From IMG/VR virus record IMGVR_UViG_3300019763_000003, positions 1-42,951 of that record: a stretch of 42,951 nt of DNA. One strand, 5' to 3'. The notes under the pieces are model-generated. The model was not told the DNA's origin. It saw only the letters and a program-made list of their open reading frames with translations, and searched no databases. The translations under genes were made by a program, and so were the position numbers. Each line of letters opens with the position of its first letter. Position 1 is the stretch's first letter. This stretch comes from a virus. Below are positions 22,064-29,049 of this stretch, piece after piece.

Positions 22064-22383
22064 ATTTCCTTATCCTTTTTCATCTCATTTTTTTCGTACC
22101 AACTTCTTTTTCTACATTTTTGACTGCAGAATACTTGATTAACAATTTTAGTTGTAAATGTGTTTTTACAATGATCGCACTCTATTGCATAAATTCCGAT
22201 TATTCCAGTATTTGTTGGAACTTTGTTATATTTCTTACGCTGCTTTAAATTCTCACACGCTTTACAGTTGCTTCGATAACCTGTAGATGTTCTTTTGTGC
22301 TTTCCAAACTCTTCTAAAGGTAACAAATATTTACAAGTGCTGCACTTTAGTTTTCCGTTTATTATTTGTTTTGCTTTTGTCAT
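22060..22383 (-). CDS. Double zinc-knuckle protein
   Basis: A 107-residue basic protein with four cysteine pairs: CSTC and SNCKAC in the first half, CDHC and CSQKC in the second. The GYRSNCKACE segment resembles the zinc-binding N-terminal part of phage HNH endonucleases, but the His-Asn-His core is absent. It is probably a nucleic-acid-binding protein. AGGAAAA precedes the ATG. The gene overlaps the methylase-like gene by four bases. Confidence 0.65.
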   Translation of the reverse strand: MTKAKQIINGKLKCSTCKYLLPLEEFGKHKRTSTGYRSNCKACENLKQRKKYNKVPTNTGIIGIYAIECDHCKNTFTTKIVNQVFCSQKCRKRSWYEKNEMKKDKEI

Positions 22384-22587
22384 TTATTTTCCTACAATCT
22401 CTCGTAATTCAAACATAAGTTTTTTTATTTCTCTACATTTTTTGATAATTATTTCTTCTTTATCTTTTAAACTTTCATCTATTTGAATACCGTCGTGAGT
22501 TTTACAAATTGCTATGTATTCAAAATCATCAGCTTCAATAGAAACTGAATCTATATAGTAATTTGCTTTTATATTGTAATAATCCAT
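22384..22587 (-). CDS. Small acidic protein, unknown function
   Basis: Encodes 67 residues from the ATG at 22587, which has AAAGGATTATAGGG upstream; an ATG at 22632 has no ribosome site. The N-terminal half is beta-like (DYYNIKANYYIDSVSIEADD) and the C-terminal half is a charged helix. One base separates its stop from the next ATG. No motif is recognised. Confidence 0.55.
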   Translation of the reverse strand: MDYYNIKANYYIDSVSIEADDFEYIAICKTHDGIQIDESLKDKEEIIIKKCREIKKLMFELREIVGK

Positions 22588-22662
22588 CCCTATAATCCTT
22601 TTATTTTTATCAGTGAATCTACTAAAATACATTTACACTTTTTACATCTTGTATCTATCATC

Positions 22663-23889
22663 TTAATAATCTATATCAGGAATATCTACATTTACTGTTT
22701 CATCCATTTTATATTCAGTAATTTCCGGTTCTTTTCTAGTTCTGTAAAATTCACCTTTTTTATATATATGTCCCTCTTTTGAAAAATCTAATTCTATTTT
22801 TGGGTATCTAAAATTTTGTTTGTTTTTATTGATCCATAACATTCTACCCTCTGTTTCAAAATCTCTAAATATATGCCACTTTTGGTCACAATAGTTATTT
22901 AATAATTGACCACCATATATACTAGGGTTTCCGTTTTTATTATCTTCTTTTGTACTTGTGCTAATTACAAACATTGTTATATTTAATTGCTGAACTAATT
23001 TGAATAGTCTTGTACCTATGTTTAAAACACGCTCAAATCTATCTTTAATTAAAGAGTTCTCAATTAAGTTTATCGAATCTACAACAACAAATTTGCATCC
23101 ATCATTCGCCCATTTTCTAATAGTTTTTTCTAACTTTGTAATGCTATGACAATTAAAAGAAGCTTTTATATTAGATGGATTTAACTGATGATTATTTTTA
23201 ATCATATTTGATAATCTATCTTTTAATTTTTCTTTTCCAAATTCTAAAGATATTATTCCAGTTTTTCTTGACTGGCTAATGTTTTCCATAATTTTATATG
23301 TGATATGTGTTTTTCCTGTTTCTTCAAGTCCAGTAACATAAATTAATTGTCCGTTTGCTATTCCATCAATTTCATCATCTATACAATCAATACCAGTCGT
23401 AAATAAAGGCACTTTTTCAAAATGTGTATTCATAATATCATCACCACTAAAATCTTCTATATTGTCAATGTCTGCATCCATATCATCAATACTCTTTTTA
23501 ATAAAATCTGATATTTCATTTGAAGATATTTCATTTTCTAATGCTTGTTTTTTTATATTAGTAGAAAGTTTTGTTAAATATCTAAGTCTTGCACCCTCTC
23601 TAATATCTTGTATATATGCCATTATATTTGAAATCGGATTAGCTGTTAATATTTCAATCAATACATTATCACTTACAACTTTTGGATCAATTCTTTTTCT
23701 TAAAAAATCTTCATCTAATGGTAAATTTTCATTGAACATTTTTATCATAGTTTCAAATATTACTTCGTGTGCTGGTAGATAGAAGTCACTAGGCTTTAAA
23801 GTTTCTGTTAATGTTGTCATTACCTCATAATCAAATAAAACGCTTGATAAGATAGCTCTCTCTATGTTTAAAGTATATGTATTATCCAT
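22663..23889 (-). CDS. Replicative DNA helicase, DnaB family
   Basis: A 408-residue protein with an N-terminal DnaB-type helical domain (about 5-110, LNIERAILSSVLFDYEVM...), a linker, and a RecA-like ATPase. The Walker A GLEETGKT is at about 187-194 and the Walker B FVVVDS at about 267-272. It should form the hexameric ring that unwinds DNA at the phage fork. It overlaps the upstream initiator-like gene by eight bases, suggesting a loader-helicase pair. AGGAG precedes the ATG at 23889. The Walker A loop is unusual in having EE in place of small residues. Confidence 0.88.
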   Translation of the reverse strand: MDNTYTLNIERAILSSVLFDYEVMTTLTETLKPSDFYLPAHEVIFETMIKMFNENLPLDEDFLRKRIDPKVVSDNVLIEILTANPISNIMAYIQDIREGARLRYLTKLSTNIKKQALENEISSNEISDFIKKSIDDMDADIDNIEDFSGDDIMNTHFEKVPLFTTGIDCIDDEIDGIANGQLIYVTGLEETGKTHITYKIMENISQSRKTGIISLEFGKEKLKDRLSNMIKNNHQLNPSNIKASFNCHSITKLEKTIRKWANDGCKFVVVDSINLIENSLIKDRFERVLNIGTRLFKLVQQLNITMFVISTSTKEDNKNGNPSIYGGQLLNNYCDQKWHIFRDFETEGRMLWINKNKQNFRYPKIELDFSKEGHIYKKGEFYRTRKEPEITEYKMDETVNVDIPDIDY

Positions 23890-24472
23890 TTAAGTAATTA
23901 GCTCCTATTCCCCTAATGTTTTTATTTTCGTTATTGTCATTTTTCTTATTCCAGTTATTAAATGCAAGTTTAAAGTTTTTATATTTATACCCTTTCATTT
24001 CACAACTATCATAAAAATCTTCAAAAGTCATTTTTGAATTAGTTGATAGAATATACTCTTTTAATTTAGCTTGATACTCTTTACTTGTATTAGAAATCTG
24101 TTTAGTAGAAGATAAAGAAAAAGAAAATTTCTTATTGTTATTGTTATTCTCATTTACATTATCATTCTTATTAGCTTCCTCTTTGCTTTCTTCTGCTTTA
24201 TTTTTGCTTTCATCTTGCTTCTGTTTTGCTTCTGTTTTGCTTCTGTTTTGCTTCTGTTTTGGTTTGCTTCCGTTCTCATATCGCTTATTATTTGCTTCTA
24301 ATTGTGGCTTAATTAGTTTAAATATTGTTGCTTCTATTCCAGTAAGTTCAGGATCTTTAAAATCCATACTAAACATTGCTATAGCTTGATATATCTTTAA
24401 TTGTGACTCATTAGGCATATCATTTAAAGCTTCATAGAAACTTCTATAAAATATAAAACTATCTCTTTTCAT
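23882..24472 (-). CDS. DUF6291-like protein, candidate replication initiator or helicase loader
   Basis: A 196-residue protein whose first 70 residues (DSFIFYRSFYEALNDMP, then LTGIEATIFKLIKPQLEANN) resemble DUF6291, found beside phage helicase genes. A low-complexity K/Q/E/N-rich linker (about 70-115) follows, then a C-terminal helical domain (FEDFYDSCEMKGYKYKNF). The plan is that of a lambda O-type initiator. The DNA of the linker holds four tandem 11-bp repeats and an A/T-rich tract, as at lambda ori. The function is inference from order and architecture. Confidence 0.65.
   Translation of the reverse strand: MKRDSFIFYRSFYEALNDMPNESQLKIYQAIAMFSMDFKDPELTGIEATIFKLIKPQLEANNKRYENGSKPKQKQNRSKTEAKQKQDESKNKAEESKEEANKNDNVNENNNNNKKFSFSLSSTKQISNTSKEYQAKLKEYILSTNSKMTFEDFYDSCEMKGYKYKNFKLAFNNWNKKNDNNENKNIRGIGANYLNG
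24120..24260. repeat. Four 11-bp tandem repeats with adjacent A/T-rich tract: candidate replication origin
   Basis: GCTTCTGTTTT is repeated four times without error at 24217-24260 on the + strand. The unit is 11 bp, close to one helical turn and not a multiple of three, so the coding frame rotates and repeats only after 33 bp. To the left, 24120-24180 is almost pure A/T with repeated TTATTG. Iterons plus an unwinding tract inside an initiator gene is the layout of lambda ori. Confidence 0.55.
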
Positions 24473-24701
24473 AAGTTAATACCTCATCTGTATCAATGAT
24501 ATGTCTTTTAACTCTTCTTAATTCTTCAGCTTTTTCTGAAAAGTTTAGATTTTTGTTATTTACAATTAAAGAAAGTCTAATGTCCTCAGGTGGTAAGTTT
24601 ATCTTTCCATTAGTGTAAAGTTTAAATTCTGAATTTTTGACTAATTTTAGTCTGTAATCTGTAGTAAATAAATTACTAAGCATGTTTATTTCTTTTTTCA
24701 T
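24459..24701 (-). CDS. Small basic protein, first gene behind the structured leader
   Basis: An 80-residue basic protein (MKKEINMLSNLFTTDYRLKL...), helical in its C-terminal half (EKAEELRRVKRHI). AGGAATAAAA precedes the ATG at 24701. It overlaps the initiator-like gene by 14 bases. It is the first gene of a transcript that begins near 24875 and carries the structured leader, so its expression may be regulated by that leader. Function is unknown. Confidence 0.6.
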   Translation of the reverse strand: MKKEINMLSNLFTTDYRLKLVKNSEFKLYTNGKINLPPEDIRLSLIVNNKNLNFSEKAEELRRVKRHIIDTDEVLTYEKR

Positions 24702-24880
24702 TTTTATTCCTATCGACTATAGTAGTAAAACTGATTAATGAGGGTCGAAGTTCATAATCAGATTATTTTTAAATAATTATATTTACTCTAACCAAAGCTC
24801 TTATCGAGTGACAATCGCTTTAGTTCCTAGAACTTCGACCCTCTGGTTAGAAAAAACTTTTTATTAAAATATTATGTATG
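24702..24880 (-). ncRNA. Structured 5' leader or small RNA upstream of the replication genes
   Basis: Read leftward from the promoter at 24910-24882, the leader forms a 10-bp stem (24850-24841 with 24797-24788) containing one G-U pair, which encloses a small AGTTC-TAG-GAACT hairpin. Farther on comes a second stem, CTGATTATG with CATTAATCAG (24761-24731, one bulged T), followed by TTTTAC. GAGGGTCGAAGTTC in the first domain and GAACTTCGACCCTC in the loop of the second are perfectly complementary over 14 bases. The leader could switch between two local hairpins and one long duplex. The G-U pair in stem one would be A-C on the other strand, supporting leftward transcription. Confidence 0.6.
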
Positions 24881-24881
24881 T

Positions 24882-24910
24882 ATTATACCACAAGATAAAT
24901 TAATTATCAA
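24882..24910 (-). promoter_or_regulatory. Strong sigma70-like promoter for the replication operon
   Basis: Read leftward: TTGATA (24910-24905), 17-bp spacer, TATAAT (24887-24882). This is the best consensus promoter in the window. Transcription should start near 24875 and produce the structured leader ahead of the gene starting at 24701. Confidence 0.8.
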
Positions 24911-24932
24911 GTGATATGCTTTTTAAACTATT

Positions 24933-25175
24933 TTAAACTATTTTAAATTTCTTTTTTGCTTCTTCTTTATGGTTGTTAGTTAAGCAATAAACCAAGTTCT
25001 CTATATTTGAAGCTAGATTCATTTCATCTTTTTGTAACAAAACTCCAAGAGCTGTATTTATTATATTATCATCACTTAAGTCAAATTCTCCCATACTATA
25101 ACCAATATCCAAAAGCTTTTTATAGTTTTCTTTTGTTAATATAACCGGTACTTTTTCTATATTATTATTACCCAT
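24933..25175 (-). CDS. Small protein, unknown function
   Basis: An 80-residue protein with an N-terminal beta segment (EKVPVILTKENYKKLLDIGY) and a helical C-terminal half. Its sense looks like a small regulator with a ribbon-helix-like start, but no clear match is seen. AGGGGT precedes the ATG. The last coding bases contain a triplicated TTTTAAACTA tract that also lies just upstream of the promoter at 24910. Confidence 0.5.
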   Translation of the reverse strand: MGNNNIEKVPVILTKENYKKLLDIGYSMGEFDLSDDNIINTALGVLLQKDEMNLASNIENLVYCLTNNHKEEAKKKFKIV

Positions 25176-25647
25176 TAATTACCCCTATCATTTTATTATA
25201 TATTTTCATAGTGCTATAAAACAACTTACTGTCTTTTTTCTCTACATCTTCAAATAACTCATTAAAATTAATATGACTGAATTTAATCCGTAGTGATAGA
25301 TCACGCTCAACATTGATTAAGTGATCTAAAGATGTTATCATTAAAAGCTGCGGACTGTAATCGATACATTGAATACTCTTGCCCTGCATTATTTGGTTAC
25401 CGTTTTCATCAAGTAAGGTCTCTTCCTTTTCGAATGTAGTTTGTACTTCTTTAAGTTTGTTTGTAACTCTGTCTAAATCGCTATTACATATTTGAGTTGG
25501 CTTCATTTTGCTATAGTATTTTTCTACATCATATACTAACCGCTCTACTTCGTTACATTCTTTGTACTTCTTTGTTATCTCTTCAAAGCACATATGATTT
25601 AACCAGCTTAGAATCGTATTTAATTGACTGTTTTTAATTTTGTTCAT
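25168..25647 (-). CDS. Helical protein, unknown function
   Basis: A 159-residue, mostly helical protein (LNTILSWLNHMCFEEITKKY..., later LLMITSLDHLINVERDLSLR), without a recognised motif. AGGAAGA precedes the ATG at 25647. It overlaps the downstream gene by eight bases. By position it belongs to the early leftward operon with the DUF3560 and helix-turn-helix genes, but its function is unknown. Confidence 0.55.
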   Translation of the reverse strand: MNKIKNSQLNTILSWLNHMCFEEITKKYKECNEVERLVYDVEKYYSKMKPTQICNSDLDRVTNKLKEVQTTFEKEETLLDENGNQIMQGKSIQCIDYSPQLLMITSLDHLINVERDLSLRIKFSHINFNELFEDVEKKDSKLFYSTMKIYNKMIGVING

Positions 25648-25874
25648 TATATTCTTCCTAATATTATTTTTTCATATCCTGCACTTTTTAGATTGTCTTT
25701 GAGCGTAAGTATGTCGACATCTATTTTGTCACAATCTTCTGCATCTGTTCTTTTTTTATTATCTAATTTACAAAATGTTTCATCATTTTCTAAAAAATAC
25801 ATATCATCATCAGTCGTAACCTCCCAATGTTTGCAGTTTCTGCATTTAGCGTTTACTTCTATTGTAAATTTCAT
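25647..25874 (-). CDS. Cysteine-motif small protein
   Basis: A 75-residue protein with CRNCKHW near the N terminus, then FCKL and EDC, giving four cysteines in the CxxC-Cx-C pattern of small phage metal-binding proteins. AAAGGGAAG precedes the ATG at 25874, which shares one base with the upstream stop. It might bind zinc. Its acidic segment (DDDMYFLENDE) sits between the cysteines. Confidence 0.55.
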   Translation of the reverse strand: MKFTIEVNAKCRNCKHWEVTTDDDMYFLENDETFCKLDNKKRTDAEDCDKIDVDILTLKDNLKSAGYEKIILGRI

Positions 25875-26092
25875 TACTTCCCTTTCAAACTATAAACAGC
25901 AACATATCCACCGCTTATTTTCTTTTGCTTTACATCTATCATATAACCAGCTCTTTTTAAATCAGCTATTCTACTTCTAAGGTTATGTGAAAAGTTATTG
26001 ATAACAGCTTCTAAACAAGTTAGAGAATTACCTTGTTGTAAGTAAGTTAGTATTTTGTGGTTCTGTGAGTTTGTTTTGAATGTTTTATACAT
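25874..26092 (-). CDS. Winged helix-turn-helix protein (HTH_39-like)
   Basis: Encodes 72 residues from the ATG at 26092, with GGGGTG upstream; a GTG three codons earlier is less likely. The pattern QNHKILTYLQQGNSLTCLEA, then LRSRIADLKRAGY and a C-terminal YVAVYSL wing, is that of the small HTH_39-type winged helix proteins found in phages. It may regulate early transcription. It follows the DUF3560 gene without a gap. Confidence 0.7.
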   Translation of the reverse strand: MYKTFKTNSQNHKILTYLQQGNSLTCLEAVINNFSHNLRSRIADLKRAGYMIDVKQKKISGGYVAVYSLKGK

Positions 26093-26093
26093 T

Positions 26094-26729
26094 TTACACA
26101 CCCCATAATATATTTGCTATTTCTACTTTTTTTGTAAGTTCTTTTACTTTTTTATTTGCATAAGTTACTGAATAGCTATGTTCTTTTTTAATAGTTCCAT
26201 CTTTTAAGCCTTTGTGATATTCTTTTGCTTTGTCTAATTCAAAAGTAAAATATTCTAAACTTTCAGGCATAGAAAGAGTTATTTCTTTTGCTTTATTCTC
26301 CCAATATTCCGATTTTTGTCTAAGCGTATCAGCTCTATCTGATTCTGATACACATTTTGACATTCTTTTATTATTCCTTTCGATTAACGCTCTATGTCTT
26401 TTTTCTGAATGATGTCCTACTTTTATTGGTTCTGCAAGTACTAAAAATTCAGCCCCCTCTTTTGAAGCTTCCCAAGCTTTATGACTATTGTTATCAGCCA
26501 CATTTGCACTTTTTATATATTTAGTAGCTTTTTTTTCAGCATAATTCATATCTTCTAGTCGTACTATTGAATAATAGTATTTATTGTTTGCTGTAGATAC
26601 CAAATTAAAAACTTCACATTCAACTTCTTTACTATATTTAGTTTCTAATACTATTATATCTCCCTTAGTTTTTGCTTCCTCACATTCTGCTACAAATACA
26701 TTAGTGTAGTATTTTTTAAATTTGTTCAT
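26094..26729 (-). CDS. DUF3560 protein
   Basis: A 211-residue protein with the DUF3560 signature KVGHHSEKRHRALIERNNKR, followed by a helical K/A-rich region with EYWENKAKEI. Its N-terminal 75 residues are beta-rich. DUF3560 proteins occur on plasmids and phages, and their function is not established. It is the first leftward gene from the early divergent region, with AAAGGATAAG before the ATG at 26729. Early position suggests a host takeover or DNA-metabolism role, but this is inference. Confidence 0.75.
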   Translation of the reverse strand: MNKFKKYYTNVFVAECEEAKTKGDIIVLETKYSKEVECEVFNLVSTANNKYYYSIVRLEDMNYAEKKATKYIKSANVADNNSHKAWEASKEGAEFLVLAEPIKVGHHSEKRHRALIERNNKRMSKCVSESDRADTLRQKSEYWENKAKEITLSMPESLEYFTFELDKAKEYHKGLKDGTIKKEHSYSVTYANKKVKELTKKVEIANILWGV

Positions 26730-26889
26730 TTACTTATCCTTTATGTTTTGATAAAGAATTATTGCATTAACTAACTTAAATAAAGGTTAAGAATGTAGCT
26801 ATCTTTGTAATTACAATTTTGCATCAACTTTTATATTTCTTTAAGTAAATAGTAGCTACAATTTCAGTACAAACAAAAAAGGATAAGAG
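26730..26889. promoter_or_regulatory. Early divergent control region with palindromes
   Basis: Separates the leftward DUF3560 operon from the rightward recombination operon. Contains TGTAGCTA (26794-26801) and its inverse TAGCTACA (26853-26860), each part of a -10-like box facing outward (TAGCTACATT leftward, TAGCTACAAT rightward), and the perfect 12-bp palindrome TTGTAATTACAA (26805-26816) between them. No strong -35 is visible on either side. Symmetry suggests one regulator controlling both operons. The ribbon-helix-helix gene at 27088 or the winged-helix gene at 25874 are candidates. Confidence 0.6.
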
Positions 26890-27072
26890 ATGGAATACAC
26901 AGTAAAAAGAGTTTTAGGAGCTAAGGATTGGTTTCTTTGTAGTGATAGTGAAAATTTTAATAAAGATAAATTTGAATATAAATTACAATCGGAATTAAAA
27001 AATGATGAAAAAATAATAGTTCAAACAGTTTTAGAGATTGATGGAAGACTATTAGATTTATTAGCAAGTTAA
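26890..27072 (+). CDS. Small early protein, unknown function
   Basis: A 60-residue protein (MEYTVKRVLGAKDWFLCSD...), beta-like in the first third and charged after, with AAAAAAGGATAAGAG before the ATG. It is the first gene of the rightward early operon. Its position next to the control region suggests a regulator or host-interaction protein, but no motif supports this. Confidence 0.6.
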   Translation: MEYTVKRVLGAKDWFLCSDSENFNKDKFEYKLQSELKNDEKIIVQTVLEIDGRLLDLLAS

Positions 27073-27087
27073 AAAAAGGATAAGGAT

Positions 27088-27261
27088 TTGAAAAAAAAAG
27101 AAATATTAAGAACAAGAGTTACTATAGATGATAAGCAAACTATAGAGTTGGCTTCTAAGATGGGAGATGTTCCAATGAGCGAGATTATGAGAATTGGAAC
27201 TTTGAAAGAAGCTAAAAAAATATTAAGAGATATTGAAAAGGGTAAAAAATGGAAGAATTAG
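27088..27261 (+). CDS. Ribbon-helix-helix protein, candidate repressor
   Basis: Encodes 57 residues from a TTG start with AAAAAAAGGATAAGG upstream. RTRVTIDDKQTIELASKMG is followed by MSEIMRIGTLKEAKKIL: a short strand, then two helices, as in Arc/MetJ-type DNA-binding proteins. These dimerise and bind palindromic operators. The palindromes 200-300 bases upstream in the early control region are plausible targets. The 3' end contains the start and ribosome site of the next small frame. Confidence 0.6.
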   Translation: MKKKEILRTRVTIDDKQTIELASKMGDVPMSEIMRIGTLKEAKKILRDIEKGKKWKN

Positions 27262-27341
27262 ATTGGTTAATGGATTCGGATTATAAGTTTAAAAGTATTA
27301 CTATTTATAAAAATGGTATTAAAATAGTTGTTAAAGGATAA
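27249..27341 (+). CDS. 30-residue peptide with ribosome site embedded in its stop
   Basis: MEELDWLMDSDYKFKSITIY followed by KNGIKIVVKG. It overlaps the upstream gene by 13 bases and has AAAAGGG ahead of the ATG. Its last codons (AAAGGATAA) form the ribosome site for the ERF gene, so it may couple the repressor-like gene to ERF. Its reality as a functional peptide is uncertain. Confidence 0.45.
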   Translation: MEELDWLMDSDYKFKSITIYKNGIKIVVKG

Positions 27342-27344
27342 GAG

Positions 27345-27872
27345 ATGAGTATTTATAAAAAGTTAAATGAATTTAGCAAAATTGTTGGTAAAGTAAAAAA
27401 GAACGGTGTAAATCCATTTCATAAATCGAAATATTCAAAATTAGAAGATGTTATGGATGCAATAGAAAATCCTTTAATAGAAAGCGGTTTAGGATATATT
27501 CAAATACCAACAGAAAGTGGTCTTAAAACAGTTATCTATGATTTAGATGGTAAAGATACTATTGAGGGATTTATATCTTATGTAGGTGCTTCAGATATGC
27601 AGAAACTTGGAAGTGCGATAACTTACGCTAGAAGATATGCTTTAGTTACTATGCTTGGATTAGAACAAACTGACGATGATGGAAATTACGCTAGTGGATA
27701 TGCACCAAAACAACAACAAAAGACTAAACAATATTCAATTAACGATATTAAACAATTAGCAGAAACTAAAAACTTTGATATAACAGCAATAGAAACAGCG
27801 TATGGGTGCAAGTTAGAAAAATTCACATTAAGCCAACTAAATACAGCTTATACAACACTATTAAAAAAATAA
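27345..27872 (+). CDS. erf: ERF-family single-strand annealing protein
   Basis: A 175-residue protein with the ERF signature KSKYSKLEDVMDAIENPL, the strand GFISYVGASDMQKLGSAITYARRYALVTMLGLEQTDDDGN cut here by function: GSAITYARRYALVTMLGL and TDDDGN at about 90-117. The C-terminal part carries a Q/K-rich linker and a helical domain. ERF proteins anneal complementary single strands and mediate recombination and circularisation of phage DNA. It works with SSB and the HNH nuclease in the same operon. AAAGGATAAGAG precedes the ATG. Confidence 0.9.
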   Translation: MSIYKKLNEFSKIVGKVKKNGVNPFHKSKYSKLEDVMDAIENPLIESGLGYIQIPTESGLKTVIYDLDGKDTIEGFISYVGASDMQKLGSAITYARRYALVTMLGLEQTDDDGNYASGYAPKQQQKTKQYSINDIKQLAETKNFDITAIETAYGCKLEKFTLSQLNTAYTTLLKK

Positions 27873-27881
27873 GGATAAATA

Positions 27882-28385
27882 ATGACAACAAATGAAATAG
27901 TAGAAAAATTAAGATTAATAGAGAGAATGAAAAACGATGTTGATCCAGTAACAGGGGAATTTAATTTTACAGATGAAGAGATAGCGATAGTTGAAGCAGA
28001 AATAAACGCTACAAAAGAAGAAAAACTAAATGCAATACAAGATTATAAAATATCTTTAAATAATGAAATAGCACGATTCAAAGAAAAAAAAGCGGTGCAG
28101 GACGCTAATATCAAGAGGACTGAAAAGTTTCAAGACTATTTAAAAGAGTTACAATTAAGCTTATTGGATGGAGAGAAGCTAAAGACTGATGAGTTCAATT
28201 TTTACTTTACAAATAGCGTAAAGGTTGATTTGATTGATATTGATTCTATACAAGACAAGTATTGTAAATTTGAAAAAAAGATTATTGCTAAAGATGTTAA
28301 AGAAGCTATGTTGTTGGCTGAAAAAAATGGAGAGAGCTTTTTTGGTGCAAACTTAGTGAGAAGCAAAAGTTTAGTAGTTAGATAA
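27882..28385 (+). CDS. Gp157-like (Siphovirus Gp157 family) protein
   Basis: A 167-residue protein with the Gp157 plan: an acidic helical N-terminal region (DEEIAIVEAEINATKEEKL), a coiled coil with NNEIARFKEKK and RTEKFQDYLKE, then FNFYFTNSVKVDLID and FEKKIIAKDVKEAM. Members are usually encoded beside ERF or SSB proteins and are thought to assist recombination or resistance to phage infection in some hosts. AAGGATAAATA precedes the ATG. Confidence 0.75.
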   Translation: MTTNEIVEKLRLIERMKNDVDPVTGEFNFTDEEIAIVEAEINATKEEKLNAIQDYKISLNNEIARFKEKKAVQDANIKRTEKFQDYLKELQLSLLDGEKLKTDEFNFYFTNSVKVDLIDIDSIQDKYCKFEKKIIAKDVKEAMLLAEKNGESFFGANLVRSKSLVVR

Positions 28386-28747
28386 TGAAATTCATATCAA
28401 GTAATTTTAACAAATTTTATCATAGTAGAATACTAAGTGATATGTTTAATAAATCGCATAGTATTCGCTTTAATGAGCTTTTAGATACTAGAACTAATAA
28501 AGTGTTTGAGATTGTAAAGTATGAAGATTATAGTAGCTTAGAAGAGTTAAAACAATTACTCAAGATAATGAATTTAGATTATGGAGTTGATGTTAAAAGA
28601 GATTGCAAAATATCTACTAAAGACATTGAAACAAAGGAACTTTTACAACACATTGAATATGTTATGAAAGTATGTAGCGAAAATGATATCACTCTTCCAC
28701 TTGTGCAAGAAGAGTGGGATTTGATGATAGAAATGTATAATAGATAA
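28385..28747 (+). CDS. Early protein, unknown function
   Basis: A 120-residue protein starting in the upstream stop region (TAATG), with no separate ribosome site, so it is probably coupled to the Gp157-like gene. It has a beta-like centre (TNKVFEIVKYEDY) and a helical C-terminal part (ELLQHIEYVMKVCSEND). No motif is recognised. Confidence 0.55.
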   Translation: MKFISSNFNKFYHSRILSDMFNKSHSIRFNELLDTRTNKVFEIVKYEDYSSLEELKQLLKIMNLDYGVDVKRDCKISTKDIETKELLQHIEYVMKVCSENDITLPLVQEEWDLMIEMYNR

Positions 28748-28760
28748 AAAGGAATAGAAG

Positions 28761-28958
28761 ATGGAAAAAGAACATACAAACAAGCAGTTAATAGTATCAA
28801 GTAGGTATTCAAAACATACAAAAGCAGGTGAATCAGAAATAAAAAAAATAATCAACGAAAATAAATGTGACTTTTTTATGAGAGAACACGGAACTTGCGA
28901 AATAGATGGAGTAAATAAAGATTTTGCTGTGATAACTTTTTATTACGATTCAAAATGA
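28761..28958 (+). CDS. Small early protein, unknown function
   Basis: A 65-residue protein with a basic N-terminal half (KEHTNKQLIVSSRYSKHTK), a central helix, and a C-terminal beta hairpin (CEIDGVNKDFAVITFYYD) with two cysteines. AAAAAGGAATAG precedes the ATG. Its stop overlaps the next ATG as ATGA. Confidence 0.55.
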   Translation: MEKEHTNKQLIVSSRYSKHTKAGESEIKKIINENKCDFFMREHGTCEIDGVNKDFAVITFYYDSK

Positions 28959-29038
28959 AGCAGAAACTAAATAACTTAATAGCAAGATTTAAAGTAAGCG
29001 GTGTATCGAGTTGGTACAAAATAAAAATATTTAAATAA
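28955..29038 (+). CDS. 27-residue basic peptide
   Basis: MKQKLNNLIARFKVSGVSSW followed by YKIKIFK: strongly basic and possibly amphipathic. The ATG overlaps the upstream stop (ATGA), so translation can be coupled. Small basic early peptides can bind nucleic acid, but nothing here proves it. Confidence 0.4.
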   Translation: MKQKLNNLIARFKVSGVSSWYKIKIFK

Positions 29039-29049
29039 AGGATAAGAAG

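Noticed and set aside
24787-24850. A tRNA-like shape: CTAACCA/TGGTTAG as acceptor stem
   Set aside because: Only 64 bases long, no D-loop GG, no TTCRA T-loop stem and no plausible anticodon arm. The G-U pair in the extended stem favours a leftward leader RNA.
20466-27261. Lysogeny control: helix-turn-helix and ribbon-helix-helix genes as a lambda-like immunity region
   Set aside because: No integrase, excisionase, attachment site or CI-type repressor with protease domain is visible. The small DNA-binding proteins fit early gene control of a lytic phage.
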